Of a stretch of 62,671 nt of DNA, positions 36,220 through 45,504 are shown one piece after another. Within the stretch, counting starts at the first letter, position 1, and the number at the start of each line of letters is the position of its first letter. The DNA comes from an uncultured Aequorivita sp. (GTDB taxonomy: Bacteria > Bacteroidota > Bacteroidia > Flavobacteriales > Flavobacteriaceae): positions 1 through 62,671 of the forward strand of contig CAKZLK010000019.1 of assembly GCA_937125455.1 (NCBI GenBank). Reading direction: 5' to 3'. A program made the position numbers and the translations under genes. Below the pieces are notes generated by a model, which saw nothing but the letters and a program-made list of their open reading frames with translations, did no database searches and had not been told where the DNA came from.

Positions 36220-36808
36220 ATTCGTAAATATTTTTTTTTTAATCTTCGCTACATCCCTGTTTGCGCAGACTACTGATTCATTACAAGTAAAAAAGAATGA
36301 AAGGGTAATTGTTGTCAACGATTCACTTTTGCCAAAAGAAGAGTACAATCCGCTAGCTCCGGCAAAGGCTGCTTTTTATTCTGCAGTGGTTCCGGGGTTA
36401 GGTCAGGTTTATAACAAAAAATACTGGAAAATCCCGATAATTTATGCAGGAATGGCGGCGGGAATTTATTTCTACAAACAGCAGGATGACGATTATGACC
36501 GCTTTCGAGATGCTTACAAAAGAAGGCTTGCAGGATATACAGATGATGAGTTTTATGGTAATGGCGCTGAGCCATTAATTAGTAATGACCGCTTGATAAA
36601 TGCCCAAAAATCTGCTCAAAAAAACAAAAGCATCAGCATAATTGTAACTGTAGCTTTCTATTTGCTAAATGTTGTGGATGCAAATGTAGATGCGCATTTA
36701 AGGCAATATGAAGTGAGCGAAGATCTTTCGCTACAGCCTAATTTTGATTATAATCAATTCAATGCAAAACCACAGTATGGTATGTCTTTAACGTATCGTT
36801 TTAAATAA
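36209..36808 (+). CDS. DUF5683 membrane protein
   Basis: A 199-residue protein starting at GTG 36209, overlapping parB by 11 bp. It has a signal peptide (to about residue 19, SLFAQ), a membrane-associated PAKAAFYSAVVPGLGQVYNKKYWKIPIIYAGMA-type block near 50-85, an Asp/Arg-rich loop with YDRFRDAYKRRLAG near 95, and a second hydrophobic segment near 145. This is the DUF5683 pattern, seen between parB and dapB in many Flavobacteria. A run of ten T lies inside the signal-peptide codons (36231-36240). Function unknown; perhaps envelope-linked. Confidence 0.87.
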   Translation: MKNKFVNIFFLIFATSLFAQTTDSLQVKKNERVIVVNDSLLPKEEYNPLAPAKAAFYSAVVPGLGQVYNKKYWKIPIIYAGMAAGIYFYKQQDDDYDRFRDAYKRRLAGYTDDEFYGNGAEPLISNDRLINAQKSAQKNKSISIIVTVAFYLLNVVDANVDAHLRQYEVSEDLSLQPNFDYNQFNAKPQYGMSLTYRFK

Positions 36809-36815
36809 ATTTTCT

Positions 36816-37520
36816 ATGAAAATTGCACTTCTCGGTTATGGAAAAATGGGCACGACGATTGAAAAGTTAGCTTTGAAAAAAGGACATTCAATTGTTTTTA
36901 AGAAAATGAGCAATTCTTCCGAAGGGAGTTTTGAAGATGCTGAGGTTGCCATTGAATTTTCTTCACCCGAAGCTGCAGTTGCAAATATTTCAAAAGCATT
37001 GAAGGCAGGAATTCCGGTTGTTTCTGGTACAACTGGTTGGTTGGAAAAACATGATGAAATGATAAAGTTATGTGAAAACCGTAACGGAAGTTTCATATAT
37101 GCGTCCAACTTCAGCGTTGGTGTGAACCTCTTTTTCAGTATAAACGAATATGCCGCAAAGTTGATGGCGCCTTGGAAGGAATACAATGTAGCTGTGGAAG
37201 AAATACATCATCTACAAAAAAAGGACGCGCCAAGTGGAACAGCAATAACCATTGCCGAAGGAATTTTAAAATACAGCGATAAAAAAGATTGGAAGCTAAA
37301 CACTTCCGAAGAAAACAGTTTGAATATTATTGCAAAAAGAGAAGAGGATGTAAAGGGAACACATATTGTTTCATACAATTCTTCCATAGATACTATTTCG
37401 CTAAAACACGAAGCACATAGCCGTGAAGGATTTGCTTTGGGAGCTATTTTAGCAGCGGATTTTTTAAAAGATAAAAAAGGTATTTTTACAATGAAGGATG
37501 TGCTCGGATTAACGATTTAA
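36816..37520 (+). CDS. dapB: 4-hydroxy-tetrahydrodipicolinate reductase
   Basis: A 234-residue DapB: NAD(P) motif LGYGKMGTT (residues 5-13), SGTTGWLEKHDE near 69, ASNFSVGVNLFF near 91, and the active-site EIHHLQKKDAPSGTA near 128. It makes tetrahydrodipicolinate for lysine and meso-diaminopimelate, the peptidoglycan cross-linking residue. Seven bases separate it from DUF5683. Shorter than the E. coli enzyme but normal for Bacteroidetes. Confidence 0.95.
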   Translation: MKIALLGYGKMGTTIEKLALKKGHSIVFKKMSNSSEGSFEDAEVAIEFSSPEAAVANISKALKAGIPVVSGTTGWLEKHDEMIKLCENRNGSFIYASNFSVGVNLFFSINEYAAKLMAPWKEYNVAVEEIHHLQKKDAPSGTAITIAEGILKYSDKKDWKLNTSEENSLNIIAKREEDVKGTHIVSYNSSIDTISLKHEAHSREGFALGAILAADFLKDKKGIFTMKDVLGLTI

Positions 37521-37596
37521 GATTAACGATTGCAGATCTTAGATTTGTAAAGTCCAAATTAACGAATCCCTAATTAACGAATTACAAATTAACAAA
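37508..37596 (+). repeat. Cluster of ATTAACGA(T/A) repeats before lepB
   Basis: ATTAACGAT or a one-base variant occurs at 37508, 37522, 37558, 37573 and 37588, mostly with 14-15 bp period. The first copy lies within the end of dapB and the last ends four bases before the lepB ATG. The same 9-mer appears inverted, with the same period, before rdgB. Confidence 0.85.
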
Positions 37597-37599
37597 ATT

Positions 37600-39159
37600 A
37601 TGAGTTGGACAGGTTGGTTTATATTTTTTTTAATAGTTCAGGTAATTCATTTTGCTGGAACTTGGAAGTTGTATCAAGCCGCAGGCAGAAAAGCTTGGGA
37701 AGCAGCAGTACCGGTATACAATTCCGTGGTTTTAATGAAAATTATAAACCGTCCTTGGTGGTGGACAATTTTGCTCTTCGTGCCAATTGTGAATTTAATC
37801 ATGTTCCCAGTTGTTTGGGTGGAAACCTTGCGCAGTTTTGGACGTAACTCTACAACCGATACGATATTGGGTATTTTGACTTTAGGCCTTTATATTTATT
37901 ATATCAACTACACTCAAAAGGTTACACATTTAAAAGAAAGAAGTCTAAAACCACGCACTTCAACAGGGGAGTGGGTTAGTTCTATTCTTTTTGCGGTGGT
38001 TGCTGCAACTATTGTTCATACGTATATTATGCAACCGTTTACCATCCCTACTTCTTCTTTGGAAAAAACTTTATTGGTTGGCGATTTTCTTTTTGTGAGT
38101 AAATTTCATTACGGTGCACGCACGCCTATGACGCCTATTGCCTTTCCTATGGTGCATGATACCATTCCAGTGGTTCATTCAAAATCATATCTTTCAGAGC
38201 CGCAGATTCCTTATTTCAGACTTCCTGGATTTCAGGATATAAAACACAATGATATTGTGGTTTTTAATTGGCCGGTGGATACTGTAAATGCTTTTCAGCA
38301 ATACGGAGACGGTAAGTATTATTATAAGCCAATTGATAAAAAATCAAACTACGTTAAGCGTTGCGTAGCTTTGCCTGGCGATTCTTTGGAAGTGCGCGAT
38401 GGCTATGTTTTCATCAATGGAAAACAAAACGATTTACCCGATCGTGCGAAAATTCAGTTTTCCTATGAAGTGAAAGTAAATGGACAACTCAATCCAGAAA
38501 TGCTTAACAATCGTTATAATATTACCGACCGCTATGGCTTCCAAAACAATACATATTTTTTCGCCGCTATTTCGGAAGAGTCTTTAAATATGCTGAAAAA
38601 CAACCCGAATGTGGTTGAAATTTCACGTCTTCACAGTGAAAAAGGAAAATGGGACCAAAACATCTTTCCGAATAATCAAAACTATCCTTGGAACAACGAT
38701 TTCTTTGGTCCATTATATATTCCGAAGAAAGGTGCAACAGTTTCCATAACACCAGAAACTTTGCCATTGTATAAACGCGTTATAGAAGTTTACGAAGGCA
38801 GTGAACTGGGAATTGAAAATAAAATTACCCAATCGGGTACTGAAGTTTTGCTTAACGGTCAACCAATTACCAATTATACCTTTAAAATGGATTATTATTG
38901 GATGATGGGTGATAACCGCAACAATAGTGAGGATGCTCGTACGTGGGGATTTGTGCCTTTTAATCACGTAGTTGGAAAGCCTGTATTTGTTTGGATGAGC
39001 TGGGATGGTGTAAACAAAAAAGTGCGTTGGGACCGCTTGTTCACTACCGTTGGCGGTAACGGAAAACCTGTTTCATATCTAATGTATTTTGTGATTGTTG
39101 TTATTGGTTGGTTTGCTTTTGACTTTTTCAGAAAAAGAAAAAAAGGAACTAAAAAATAA
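37600..39159 (+). CDS. lepB: Signal peptidase I, long Bacteroidetes form
   Basis: A 519-residue membrane protease that removes Sec signal peptides. It has several N-terminal membrane segments (about 1-25, 50-70, 85-105, 125-145), the catalytic Ser in IPTSSLEKTLLVGD near 152, and the catalytic Lys in NYVKRCVALPGDSLEV near 252. A roughly 150-residue insertion precedes box D/E (YWMMGDNRNNSEDARTWGFVP near 430) and box F (VGKPVFVWMSWD). One C-terminal membrane helix is present near 490. Last gene of the parA-parB-DUF5683-dapB-lepB block. Confidence 0.93.
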   Translation: MSWTGWFIFFLIVQVIHFAGTWKLYQAAGRKAWEAAVPVYNSVVLMKIINRPWWWTILLFVPIVNLIMFPVVWVETLRSFGRNSTTDTILGILTLGLYIYYINYTQKVTHLKERSLKPRTSTGEWVSSILFAVVAATIVHTYIMQPFTIPTSSLEKTLLVGDFLFVSKFHYGARTPMTPIAFPMVHDTIPVVHSKSYLSEPQIPYFRLPGFQDIKHNDIVVFNWPVDTVNAFQQYGDGKYYYKPIDKKSNYVKRCVALPGDSLEVRDGYVFINGKQNDLPDRAKIQFSYEVKVNGQLNPEMLNNRYNITDRYGFQNNTYFFAAISEESLNMLKNNPNVVEISRLHSEKGKWDQNIFPNNQNYPWNNDFFGPLYIPKKGATVSITPETLPLYKRVIEVYEGSELGIENKITQSGTEVLLNGQPITNYTFKMDYYWMMGDNRNNSEDARTWGFVPFNHVVGKPVFVWMSWDGVNKKVRWDRLFTTVGGNGKPVSYLMYFVIVVIGWFAFDFFRKRKKGTKK

Positions 39160-39231
39160 TAAGGCTCTTCGAGCGCAGTCTACAACTTTTTAAGGTTTTT
39201 ACTGCATTTAACTGGACATAAAAATGGTTGA

Positions 39232-40350
39232 TTATTGAGGAGTCAATTTAAAAATTCCTTGTCCTTGAACGGCTATATATATTAGTCCATCTGGACTGAT
39301 CTTCACATTACGTACACGCCCAATATCTTGTGCTATTTTTTCGCGTTTAACTACTTTGTCTTCTTCCAGTGTTAGTAGTTCTACGTAAGCAAATTTCAAT
39401 GAGCCAACTAATAGCTTGTCTTTCCACTGCGGGTATTTATTTCCTGTAACAAATGCCATACCGCATGGTGCAATAGAGGGTACCCAATAATAAATAGGCG
39501 GTTCAATTCCTGCTTTTGTGGTTTCATCAGTTATTTCTGTGCCGCTGTAATTGACACCGTAAGTAACAATAGGCCATCCATAATTAGCGCCTTTTTTAAC
39601 AATGTTTATTTCGTCGCCACCCTTTGGCCCGTGCTCGTGCATCCAAATCTTTCCAGTTTCGGGATGTTTTGCCATTCCTTGTGGATTGCGGTTTCCGTAG
39701 GTGTAAATTGCTTTTTTTGCATTCTGTTCGTTGTAAAATGGATTGTCCGTTGGAATGCTCCCGTCGTCGTTCAATCTATAAATCTTTCCACCATCGCGGG
39801 TTATATCCTGTGGATTTACATCGCGTTCGCCACGTTCACCAATAGAGAAATAAACGAAGCCATCGTTGTCAAATTCAATCCGTGAACCGAAATGCTGTCC
39901 GGCCGTTGTGTTGGGTTCTGCTTTGTAAAGTGTTTCAATATTTGTGAGTGAGTTGTCTTCTAATTTACAGCGCATCAAAGCAGTGTGTCCGCCTTCGCCT
40001 GGCCCTTCTTCTGAAGCATACGTCATATATATCCAACCATTTTCCTTATACTTTGGGTGCAATTCAATATCCAGTAAACCGCCTTGTCCGTTGTTATATA
40101 TTTTTGGGACGTTTGCTATTTCGGTTTTGTCACCATTTTTAAAATGAATTAATCTGCCGTCTTTTTCTGTAATCAGCATACTGCCATCTGGGAGCCATGT
40201 CATTCCCCACGGGTTAAAAAGATCTTTAACCACTTCTTCAATTTTGTAGGATTGGGGTTCTGTTTTTAAAGCGATATCGTTTTTCTTTTTTTGCTGCGCA
40301 CAGGAAGAAAAAACCACAAAAGCAGAAACAAAAAAAATATACTTTTTCAT
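39232..40350 (-). CDS. PQQ-dependent sugar dehydrogenase lipoprotein
   Basis: A 372-residue soluble-glucose-dehydrogenase-type six-bladed propeller (YliI/Asd-like). Lipobox VFSSC (Cys 17) anchors it. Motifs include NPWGMTWLPDGSMLITEK near 46, GQGGLLDIELHP near 86, catalytic-His region TTAGQHFGSRIEF near 148, GNRNPQGMA near 220 and HEHGPKGGDEINI near 239. It oxidises aldose sugars in the periplasm using PQQ. PQQ synthesis genes are not in the window. Transcribed alone, convergent with lepB. Confidence 0.9.
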   Translation of the reverse strand: MKKYIFFVSAFVVFSSCAQQKKKNDIALKTEPQSYKIEEVVKDLFNPWGMTWLPDGSMLITEKDGRLIHFKNGDKTEIANVPKIYNNGQGGLLDIELHPKYKENGWIYMTYASEEGPGEGGHTALMRCKLEDNSLTNIETLYKAEPNTTAGQHFGSRIEFDNDGFVYFSIGERGERDVNPQDITRDGGKIYRLNDDGSIPTDNPFYNEQNAKKAIYTYGNRNPQGMAKHPETGKIWMHEHGPKGGDEINIVKKGANYGWPIVTYGVNYSGTEITDETTKAGIEPPIYYWVPSIAPCGMAFVTGNKYPQWKDKLLVGSLKFAYVELLTLEEDKVVKREKIAQDIGRVRNVKISPDGLIYIAVQGQGIFKLTPQ

Positions 40351-40417
40351 AATGGTGCGTTTTAGCTAAAGATAACAAAGTTGTGTGGAATTTTCTAAAA
40401 TCATTCTCTATTCCTTT

Positions 40418-40448
40418 TTGCCGATACCTCAAACAAACCTTATCTTTA
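40418..40448 (+). promoter_or_regulatory. Promoter of the acyl-CoA carboxylase operon
   Basis: TTG (40418-40420) and TATCTTTA (40441-40448) with a 20-bp spacer. It ends 18 bp before ATG 40467, which decides that start over the upstream GTG at 40383. Confidence 0.8.
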
Positions 40449-40466
40449 ACCAAAATTTTCAAAATT

Positions 40467-40967
40467 ATGGAAGAAAGCTATCAAATTAAGGTAGATGAAA
40501 ACTATGAGTTCCAATTGACGCCGGAAGATGTCAATAAAATTGACCAAACAGAACTTTCCGATCAAAAGGTACATCTTCTTCACAATCAAAAATCGTATGC
40601 CATTGAACTATTGGAAAATGATTTTCTGAAAAGAAATTATACAGTTAAGGTAAACGGAAACACTTATAAAGTGAATATTGAAACTCCTTTGGATCAACTC
40701 ATTAATGAAATGGGTCTTTCCCTGGGGAATCCTTCTATAGAGAACGAAATCCACGCCCCAATGCCAGGTATTATTCTGGAAGTGAATGTATCTGAAGGCG
40801 ATGAAGTGAAAAAGGGGGATTTCCTCTGTGTTCTGGAAGCTATGAAGATGGAAAACTCACTAACCGCCGTTCGCGATGGAGTTATAAAATCAGTGAACAT
40901 TGCAAAAGGTGAAACTGTTGATAAGGGAAAATTGCTAATTGAATTTGAAATGCATAATAAAGACTAG
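40467..40967 (+). CDS. Biotin carboxyl carrier protein of acyl-CoA carboxylase
   Basis: A 166-residue carrier when started at ATG 40467, which lies behind a good promoter; the longer GTG reading would have to include that promoter. The C-terminal biotinyl domain carries VLEAMKMENSL with biotinyl Lys at about 127, after APMPGIILEVNVSEGDEV. The N-terminal 90 residues (YQIKVDENYEFQL...) are the small beta domain found in Bacteroidetes PCC-type carriers. Feeds carboxyl groups from AccC to the beta subunit encoded downstream. Confidence 0.9.
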   Translation: MEESYQIKVDENYEFQLTPEDVNKIDQTELSDQKVHLLHNQKSYAIELLENDFLKRNYTVKVNGNTYKVNIETPLDQLINEMGLSLGNPSIENEIHAPMPGIILEVNVSEGDEVKKGDFLCVLEAMKMENSLTAVRDGVIKSVNIAKGETVDKGKLLIEFEMHNKD

Positions 40968-41031
40968 CAAATAACCTGAGAAGTATAGACTAGGCATTAC
41001 ATCTTCCTATTTTTCAAAATATTTTATTCAG

Positions 41032-42492
41032 ATGAAAAAAATGATTAAAAAAATATTAGTTGCCAATCGTGGTGAAATCGCTTTACGAATAATGAAAACT
41101 GCCCGAAATATGGGTATAAAAACGGTTGCCATTTATTCGGAAGCAGATAGAAACGCACCTCACGTAAAATTTGCTGATGAGGCTGTATGTATTGGTCCAC
41201 CGCCATCCAACGAGTCCTATTTATTGGGCGATAAAATAATAAAAGTTGCCAAGGAGCTAAACGTGGACGCCATCCATCCTGGCTATGGATTTTTGAGCGA
41301 AAACGCCGAATTTGGCGAACATGTGGAAAAAAGCGGAATGATTTTTATCGGCCCTAAATCATATGCCATTCGGGTTATGGGAAGCAAGCTTGCCGCAAAA
41401 GATGCCGTTAAAAAATACAACATTCCAATGGTTCCAGGTACCGATGAAGCAATTACGGATGTTGGGGCGGCAAAAGAGATTGCGAAAGACATTGGTTTTC
41501 CAATTCTTATAAAAGCATCTGCCGGCGGCGGCGGAAAAGGAATGCGTATTGTTGAAAATGCCAGCGAGTTTGAAGACCAGATGAAGCGTGCCATCAGCGA
41601 GGCTGAAAATGCTTTCGGTGACGGCTCCGTTTTTATTGAAAAGTTTGTCACTTCGCCACGACATATCGAAATTCAGGTCTTAGCGGATAATTTTGGTAAT
41701 ACCGTTTATCTTTTTGAACGGGAATGTAGCATACAGCGCAGACACCAAAAAGTAGTAGAGGAAGCCCCTTCTTCTGTTTTGACACCGGAATTACGCAAAC
41801 AAATGGGTGAAGCGGCAGTGAAAGTTGCAAAAGCCTGTGATTATGTAGGAGCTGGAACGGTGGAGTTCCTTTTGGATGATAAGCACAATTTCTACTTCCT
41901 TGAAATGAATACGCGCCTTCAAGTAGAACATCCCGTTACTGAATTTATTACGGGTCTCGATTTGGTGGAACAGCAAATAAACGTTGCCAATAATGAAAAA
42001 CTTTCCTTTTCACAGGAAGATTTGAAAATTACAGGACATGCTTTCGAGTTGCGCGTTTATGCCGAAGACCCGCTGAATAACTTTATGCCGAGTGTTGGAA
42101 AACTGGAAGTTTATCGTCCGCCGAGCGGAAAAAATATTCGGGTAGATGATGGTTTTACAGAAGGAATGCAAGTGCCAATCCAATATGACCCCATGCTTTC
42201 CAAATTGATTACCTACGGAAAAACACGAAATGAGGCAATGCAGCGAATGCTAGAAGCCATTTCGAAATATGATGTGGAAGGCGTTAGCACAACGCTTCCT
42301 TTTGGAAAATTTGTGTTTGAACATGAAGCTTTCCGAAGTGGAAATTTCGACACCAATTTTGTAAAGAAGTATTATTCTGAAGAAAAACTCAAAGCAATCA
42401 ATGAAGAGGAAGCAAATGTTGCGGCCCTTTTCGCATTGAAACAATATTTAAAGGATTCAGAAAAATTAAGATTGCCAAAAATTTCTAATTAA
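41032..42492 (+). CDS. accC: Biotin carboxylase subunit
   Basis: A 486-residue ATP-grasp enzyme: [16 protein letters not shown] near 9, [15 protein letters not shown] near 76, the nucleotide loop [13 protein letters not shown] near 161, [17 protein letters not shown] near 233 and [14 protein letters not shown] near 294. It carboxylates the biotin on the carrier encoded 64 bp upstream. M4 is an alternative start. The lower C-terminal region shows it belongs to a propionyl/acyl-CoA carboxylase complex as well as to AccC in the wider sense. Confidence 0.93.
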   Translation: MKKMIKKILVANRGEIALRIMKTARNMGIKTVAIYSEADRNAPHVKFADEAVCIGPPPSNESYLLGDKIIKVAKELNVDAIHPGYGFLSENAEFGEHVEKSGMIFIGPKSYAIRVMGSKLAAKDAVKKYNIPMVPGTDEAITDVGAAKEIAKDIGFPILIKASAGGGGKGMRIVENASEFEDQMKRAISEAENAFGDGSVFIEKFVTSPRHIEIQVLADNFGNTVYLFERECSIQRRHQKVVEEAPSSVLTPELRKQMGEAAVKVAKACDYVGAGTVEFLLDDKHNFYFLEMNTRLQVEHPVTEFITGLDLVEQQINVANNEKLSFSQEDLKITGHAFELRVYAEDPLNNFMPSVGKLEVYRPPSGKNIRVDDGFTEGMQVPIQYDPMLSKLITYGKTRNEAMQRMLEAISKYDVEGVSTTLPFGKFVFEHEAFRSGNFDTNFVKKYYSEEKLKAINEEEANVAALFALKQYLKDSEKLRLPKISN

Positions 42493-42497
42493 ATACA

Positions 42498-44039
42498 ATG
42501 AGCGATAACAATAAGAAACTGCAAGAAATAATTTCCGAAGCAAAGAAAGGCGGTGGAGAAAAACGAATTGCAAAACAACACGAAAAGAAAAAACTCACCG
42601 CCCGCGAACGCGTTGAATATCTTCTTGACGAAGGTTCTTTTGAAGAGATGGGTATTCTGGTAACTCACCGTACCACCGATTTTGATATGCAAAAGGAATT
42701 GTATTACGGTGATGGTGTAGTAACGGGCTACGGAACAATTAAAGGTCGTTTGGTATATGTTTTCGCACAGGATTTTACCGTCTTTGGAGGTGCACTTTCC
42801 GAAACCCACGCGGAGAAAATCTGTAAAATTATGGATCACGCTGTTAGCGTTGGTGCTCCTATAATTGGTTTGAATGACTCCGGTGGTGCACGAATTCAGG
42901 AAGGAGTTCGCTCTTTGGGAGGTTATGCAGATATTTTTTATAGAAACGTACAAGCTTCGGGTGTTGTTCCTCAGATTTCGGCAATTATGGGGCCATGTGC
43001 CGGTGGCGCAGTGTATTCCCCAGCGATGACAGATTTTACGTTGATGGTACAGGACAGTAGTTATATGTTTGTTACCGGGCCAAATGTGGTAAAAACGGTT
43101 ACGAATGAAAACGTAACTTCTGAAGAATTGGGTGGTGCACATACACACGCAACCAAAAGTGGTGTGACCCACTTTACCGCTGCGAATGATATTGTTTGTT
43201 TGGAACAGATTAAAACTCTACTAAGTTACCTTCCGCAGAATAATAAATCGATTGCGGAAAAATTGCCTTTTGAAGCAGCGGATGAATTTCGGGATGAACT
43301 GGAGACCCTCGTTCCAGATTCTGCAAACAAGCCTTATGATATGCACGCAGTAATCAAAGGAATTATTGATGTCGATTCTTTTTTTGAGGTACATAAAGAT
43401 TACGCAGACAATATTATCGTTGGCTTTGCTAGATTGGGTGGAAGAAGCATCGGTATTGTTGCAAACCAACCCATGAGTTTGGCGGGCGTTTTGGATGTGG
43501 ACAGTTCCAAAAAAGGAGCACGATTTACGCGTTTTTGTGATTGTTTTAATATTCCACTTTTGGTTTTGGTTGATGTACCAGGCTTCCTTCCAGGAACTGA
43601 CCAAGAATGGAACGGTATTATTTTGAATGGTGCAAAATTGCTTTATGCCTTGAGCGAAGCTACTGTACCGCGAGTAACAGTGATTACCAGAAAAGCTTAC
43701 GGTGGCGCTTATGATGTAATGAACAGTAAACACATTGGAGCCGATATGAACTACGCATGGCCAACTGCTGAAATTGCTGTTATGGGAGCCAAGGGAGCCA
43801 GTGAGATTATTTTCAGAAAAGAAATTGCAGCTGCTGAAAATCCTGAGTTGAAACTATCGGAAAAAGAAGCTGAATATGCCTCAACTTTTGCCAATCCTTT
43901 TAAAGCTGCACAACGCGGTTTTATTGATGAAGTAATTCAGCCACGGGAAACACGCAGAAAGTTGCTTAAAGCTTTTTCGATGTTGGAAACAAAGGATGTG
44001 CCAAGACCTAACAGAAAGCACGGTAATATACCGTTATAG
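42498..44039 (+). CDS. Acyl-CoA carboxylase carboxyltransferase (PccB-like)
   Basis: A 513-residue carboxyltransferase with both crotonase-like halves in one chain. N-half: [19 protein letters not shown] near 32, oxyanion loop [19 protein letters not shown] near 127 and [13 protein letters not shown] near 163. C-half: [19 protein letters not shown] near 356 and [13 protein letters not shown] near 397. This is the propionyl-CoA carboxylase beta / methylmalonyl-CoA decarboxylase alpha type. With the carrier and AccC it makes a complete three-gene acyl-CoA carboxylase, probably for propionyl-CoA. Five bases separate it from accC. Confidence 0.93.
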   Translation: MSDNNKKLQEIISEAKKGGGEKRIAKQHEKKKLTARERVEYLLDEGSFEEMGILVTHRTTDFDMQKELYYGDGVVTGYGTIKGRLVYVFAQDFTVFGGALSETHAEKICKIMDHAVSVGAPIIGLNDSGGARIQEGVRSLGGYADIFYRNVQASGVVPQISAIMGPCAGGAVYSPAMTDFTLMVQDSSYMFVTGPNVVKTVTNENVTSEELGGAHTHATKSGVTHFTAANDIVCLEQIKTLLSYLPQNNKSIAEKLPFEAADEFRDELETLVPDSANKPYDMHAVIKGIIDVDSFFEVHKDYADNIIVGFARLGGRSIGIVANQPMSLAGVLDVDSSKKGARFTRFCDCFNIPLLVLVDVPGFLPGTDQEWNGIILNGAKLLYALSEATVPRVTVITRKAYGGAYDVMNSKHIGADMNYAWPTAEIAVMGAKGASEIIFRKEIAAAENPELKLSEKEAEYASTFANPFKAAQRGFIDEVIQPRETRRKLLKAFSMLETKDVPRPNRKHGNIPL

Positions 44040-44364
44040 CTTCTTGAAATTGAAACACCTTTTTTTATGATTAGAAGAAGGTTTTTTAATAAGTATGTGT
44101 TCAGTTTAATTTCATTTTCAAAAAATTTTTTTTGAAATATTCCAATGCATAATTTCTCTTATATTACTGCTTAACATAATGCGACTTGGGATTAAGTTGT
44201 AAAACTTATTTTGAATAGGAGTAGTTTGTATTTAATAATTCATAGTAAGTAAATATTTTGCAGGTTTGTTTAATTTTTGTTTTGACTATCTTGTAAAAAA
44301 GATATCAAGGAGACTACTTAAGGTCACCTGATATTGAGATAAAAGCATAAAAGTTTTTTAGATT
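44040..44364. other. 325-bp AT-rich gap between pccB-like and mscS genes
   Basis: Apart from a terminator (44057-44087) and an AT-only palindrome of ten paired bases (44116-44137), this region holds no recognisable gene. A partial palindrome around TATCTTGTAAAAAAGATATC (44287-44306) lies 58 bp before mscS and could be its promoter/operator region. No TGTAAC-type operator was found. Confidence 0.6.
44057..44087 (+). terminator. Terminator of the acyl-CoA carboxylase operon
   Basis: ACCTTTTTTT (44057-44066) pairs fully with AGAAGAAGGT (44073-44082), counting two G-U pairs, around the loop ATGATT, then TTTTT. Confidence 0.75.
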
Positions 44365-45501
44365 ATGGCAAATTTCTTTGAATTATACAAATCGCAAATT
44401 ATTTATGCTCTGGTTGTTATCGGCTCTGTTTTTTTATTACAGCTGCTTACAAATTTTCTATACAAATGGTTCCTAAAGCAAGAAAGGAAAAAGTACCCAG
44501 CTGAAAAGCCGAGAGCTATGAATTGGATAAAAAGGATATTGAGAGTCCTTTGGATTGTTCTGGGTTTTATAGCCCTAAGTTTTCTTTTCGTCAATGAAGA
44601 TAAATATGCCGCACTTCAACACAATTTTCAATTAATCCTCTACATAGGTATTGTTGCTGTTGTTACCATTGTTGGTGCCGCTTCTACAAATATTTGGTTT
44701 CGCGCAAGCATCCAAAGAAAGATTAAAAATTTTGAAGATCCTACTAGCTTCAAATTTTTGCGCTATATGGCAGTTATTGCTATCTATATTACAGGTACTC
44801 TTTTCGTTCTTTTGGCATTTCCTTCATTGGAAGGCATTGCGAAAACAGCTCTTGGCGGGGCAGGTGTTATTGCTCTGATAGCAGGGGTTGCTTCGCAGGA
44901 AGCCCTCTCAAACTTGGTAGGAGGCGTGTTTATCATTTCTTTTAAACCTTTCAAAATAGGAGATGTTATAAAGGTAACAGACGCAATGGTTGGTACCGTA
45001 GTAGATATAACCCTTAGGCATACCGTAATCCGTAATTTTGAAAATAAAATGATTGTTATTCCCAATGCGATCATCAATAAAGAAAAACTTATTAATTATG
45101 ATTTGGGAGAAATGAAAATCTGCGAACGGATAGAAATTGGAATATCCTATGATAGTAATATTGATCTCGCCAAAAAAATCATTAAGGAAGAGTGTGAAAA
45201 ACATCCACTTATCTTGGACAACCGTTCAGAAATTGATGTTTTGAATAAACTTCCAGTAGTAAGAGTTTCATTAACATCGCTAAACGATTCCTCAGTTACT
45301 CTTCGTGCTTGGGTTTGGGCACGCAATTTTTCTAATGCATTTGATATGCGTTGCGATTTACTGGAGAGTATTAAAAAACGGTTTGATAGTGAAGGTATTG
45401 AAATTCCGTTTCCGTATCGTACAGTTGTTATGAAAAAAGATAAAGAAAACGAACAGAAGCAAAATGGAGAAACGGCTTACGACCAAAAAAGAAATCAATA
45501 A
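44365..45501 (+). CDS. MscS-family mechanosensitive channel
   Basis: A 378-residue membrane protein. Membrane segments lie near 12-30, 55-75, 88-108, 133-153 and the pore-lining helix near 155-190 with the Ala/Gly pattern ALGGAGVIALIAGVASQEALSNLVGGVFI. The cytoplasmic MscS beta domain follows: FKIGDVIKV near 199, VVDITLRHTVIRNFENKMIVIPNAII near 214. It opens under membrane tension to release solutes. The charged tail (KKDKENEQKQNGE) is likely disordered. YeiH starts three bases after its stop. Confidence 0.93.
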   Translation: MANFFELYKSQIIYALVVIGSVFLLQLLTNFLYKWFLKQERKKYPAEKPRAMNWIKRILRVLWIVLGFIALSFLFVNEDKYAALQHNFQLILYIGIVAVVTIVGAASTNIWFRASIQRKIKNFEDPTSFKFLRYMAVIAIYITGTLFVLLAFPSLEGIAKTALGGAGVIALIAGVASQEALSNLVGGVFIISFKPFKIGDVIKVTDAMVGTVVDITLRHTVIRNFENKMIVIPNAIINKEKLINYDLGEMKICERIEIGISYDSNIDLAKKIIKEECEKHPLILDNRSEIDVLNKLPVVRVSLTSLNDSSVTLRAWVWARNFSNAFDMRCDLLESIKKRFDSEGIEIPFPYRTVVMKKDKENEQKQNGETAYDQKRNQ

Positions 45502-45504
45502 ATA

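Noticed and set aside
37508-37596. A CRISPR array
   Set aside because: Repeats are 9 bp with 5-27 bp spacers, far shorter than CRISPR units, and no cas genes are near.
40383-40466. Upstream GTG start for the biotin carrier
   Set aside because: A TTG-N20-TATCTTTA promoter lies inside that stretch, so it cannot be translated from that promoter's transcript.
42489-43172. A 227-codon minus-strand open frame
   Set aside because: It lies fully antisense to the PccB-like carboxyltransferase, whose motifs are intact; it is an artefact of codon bias.
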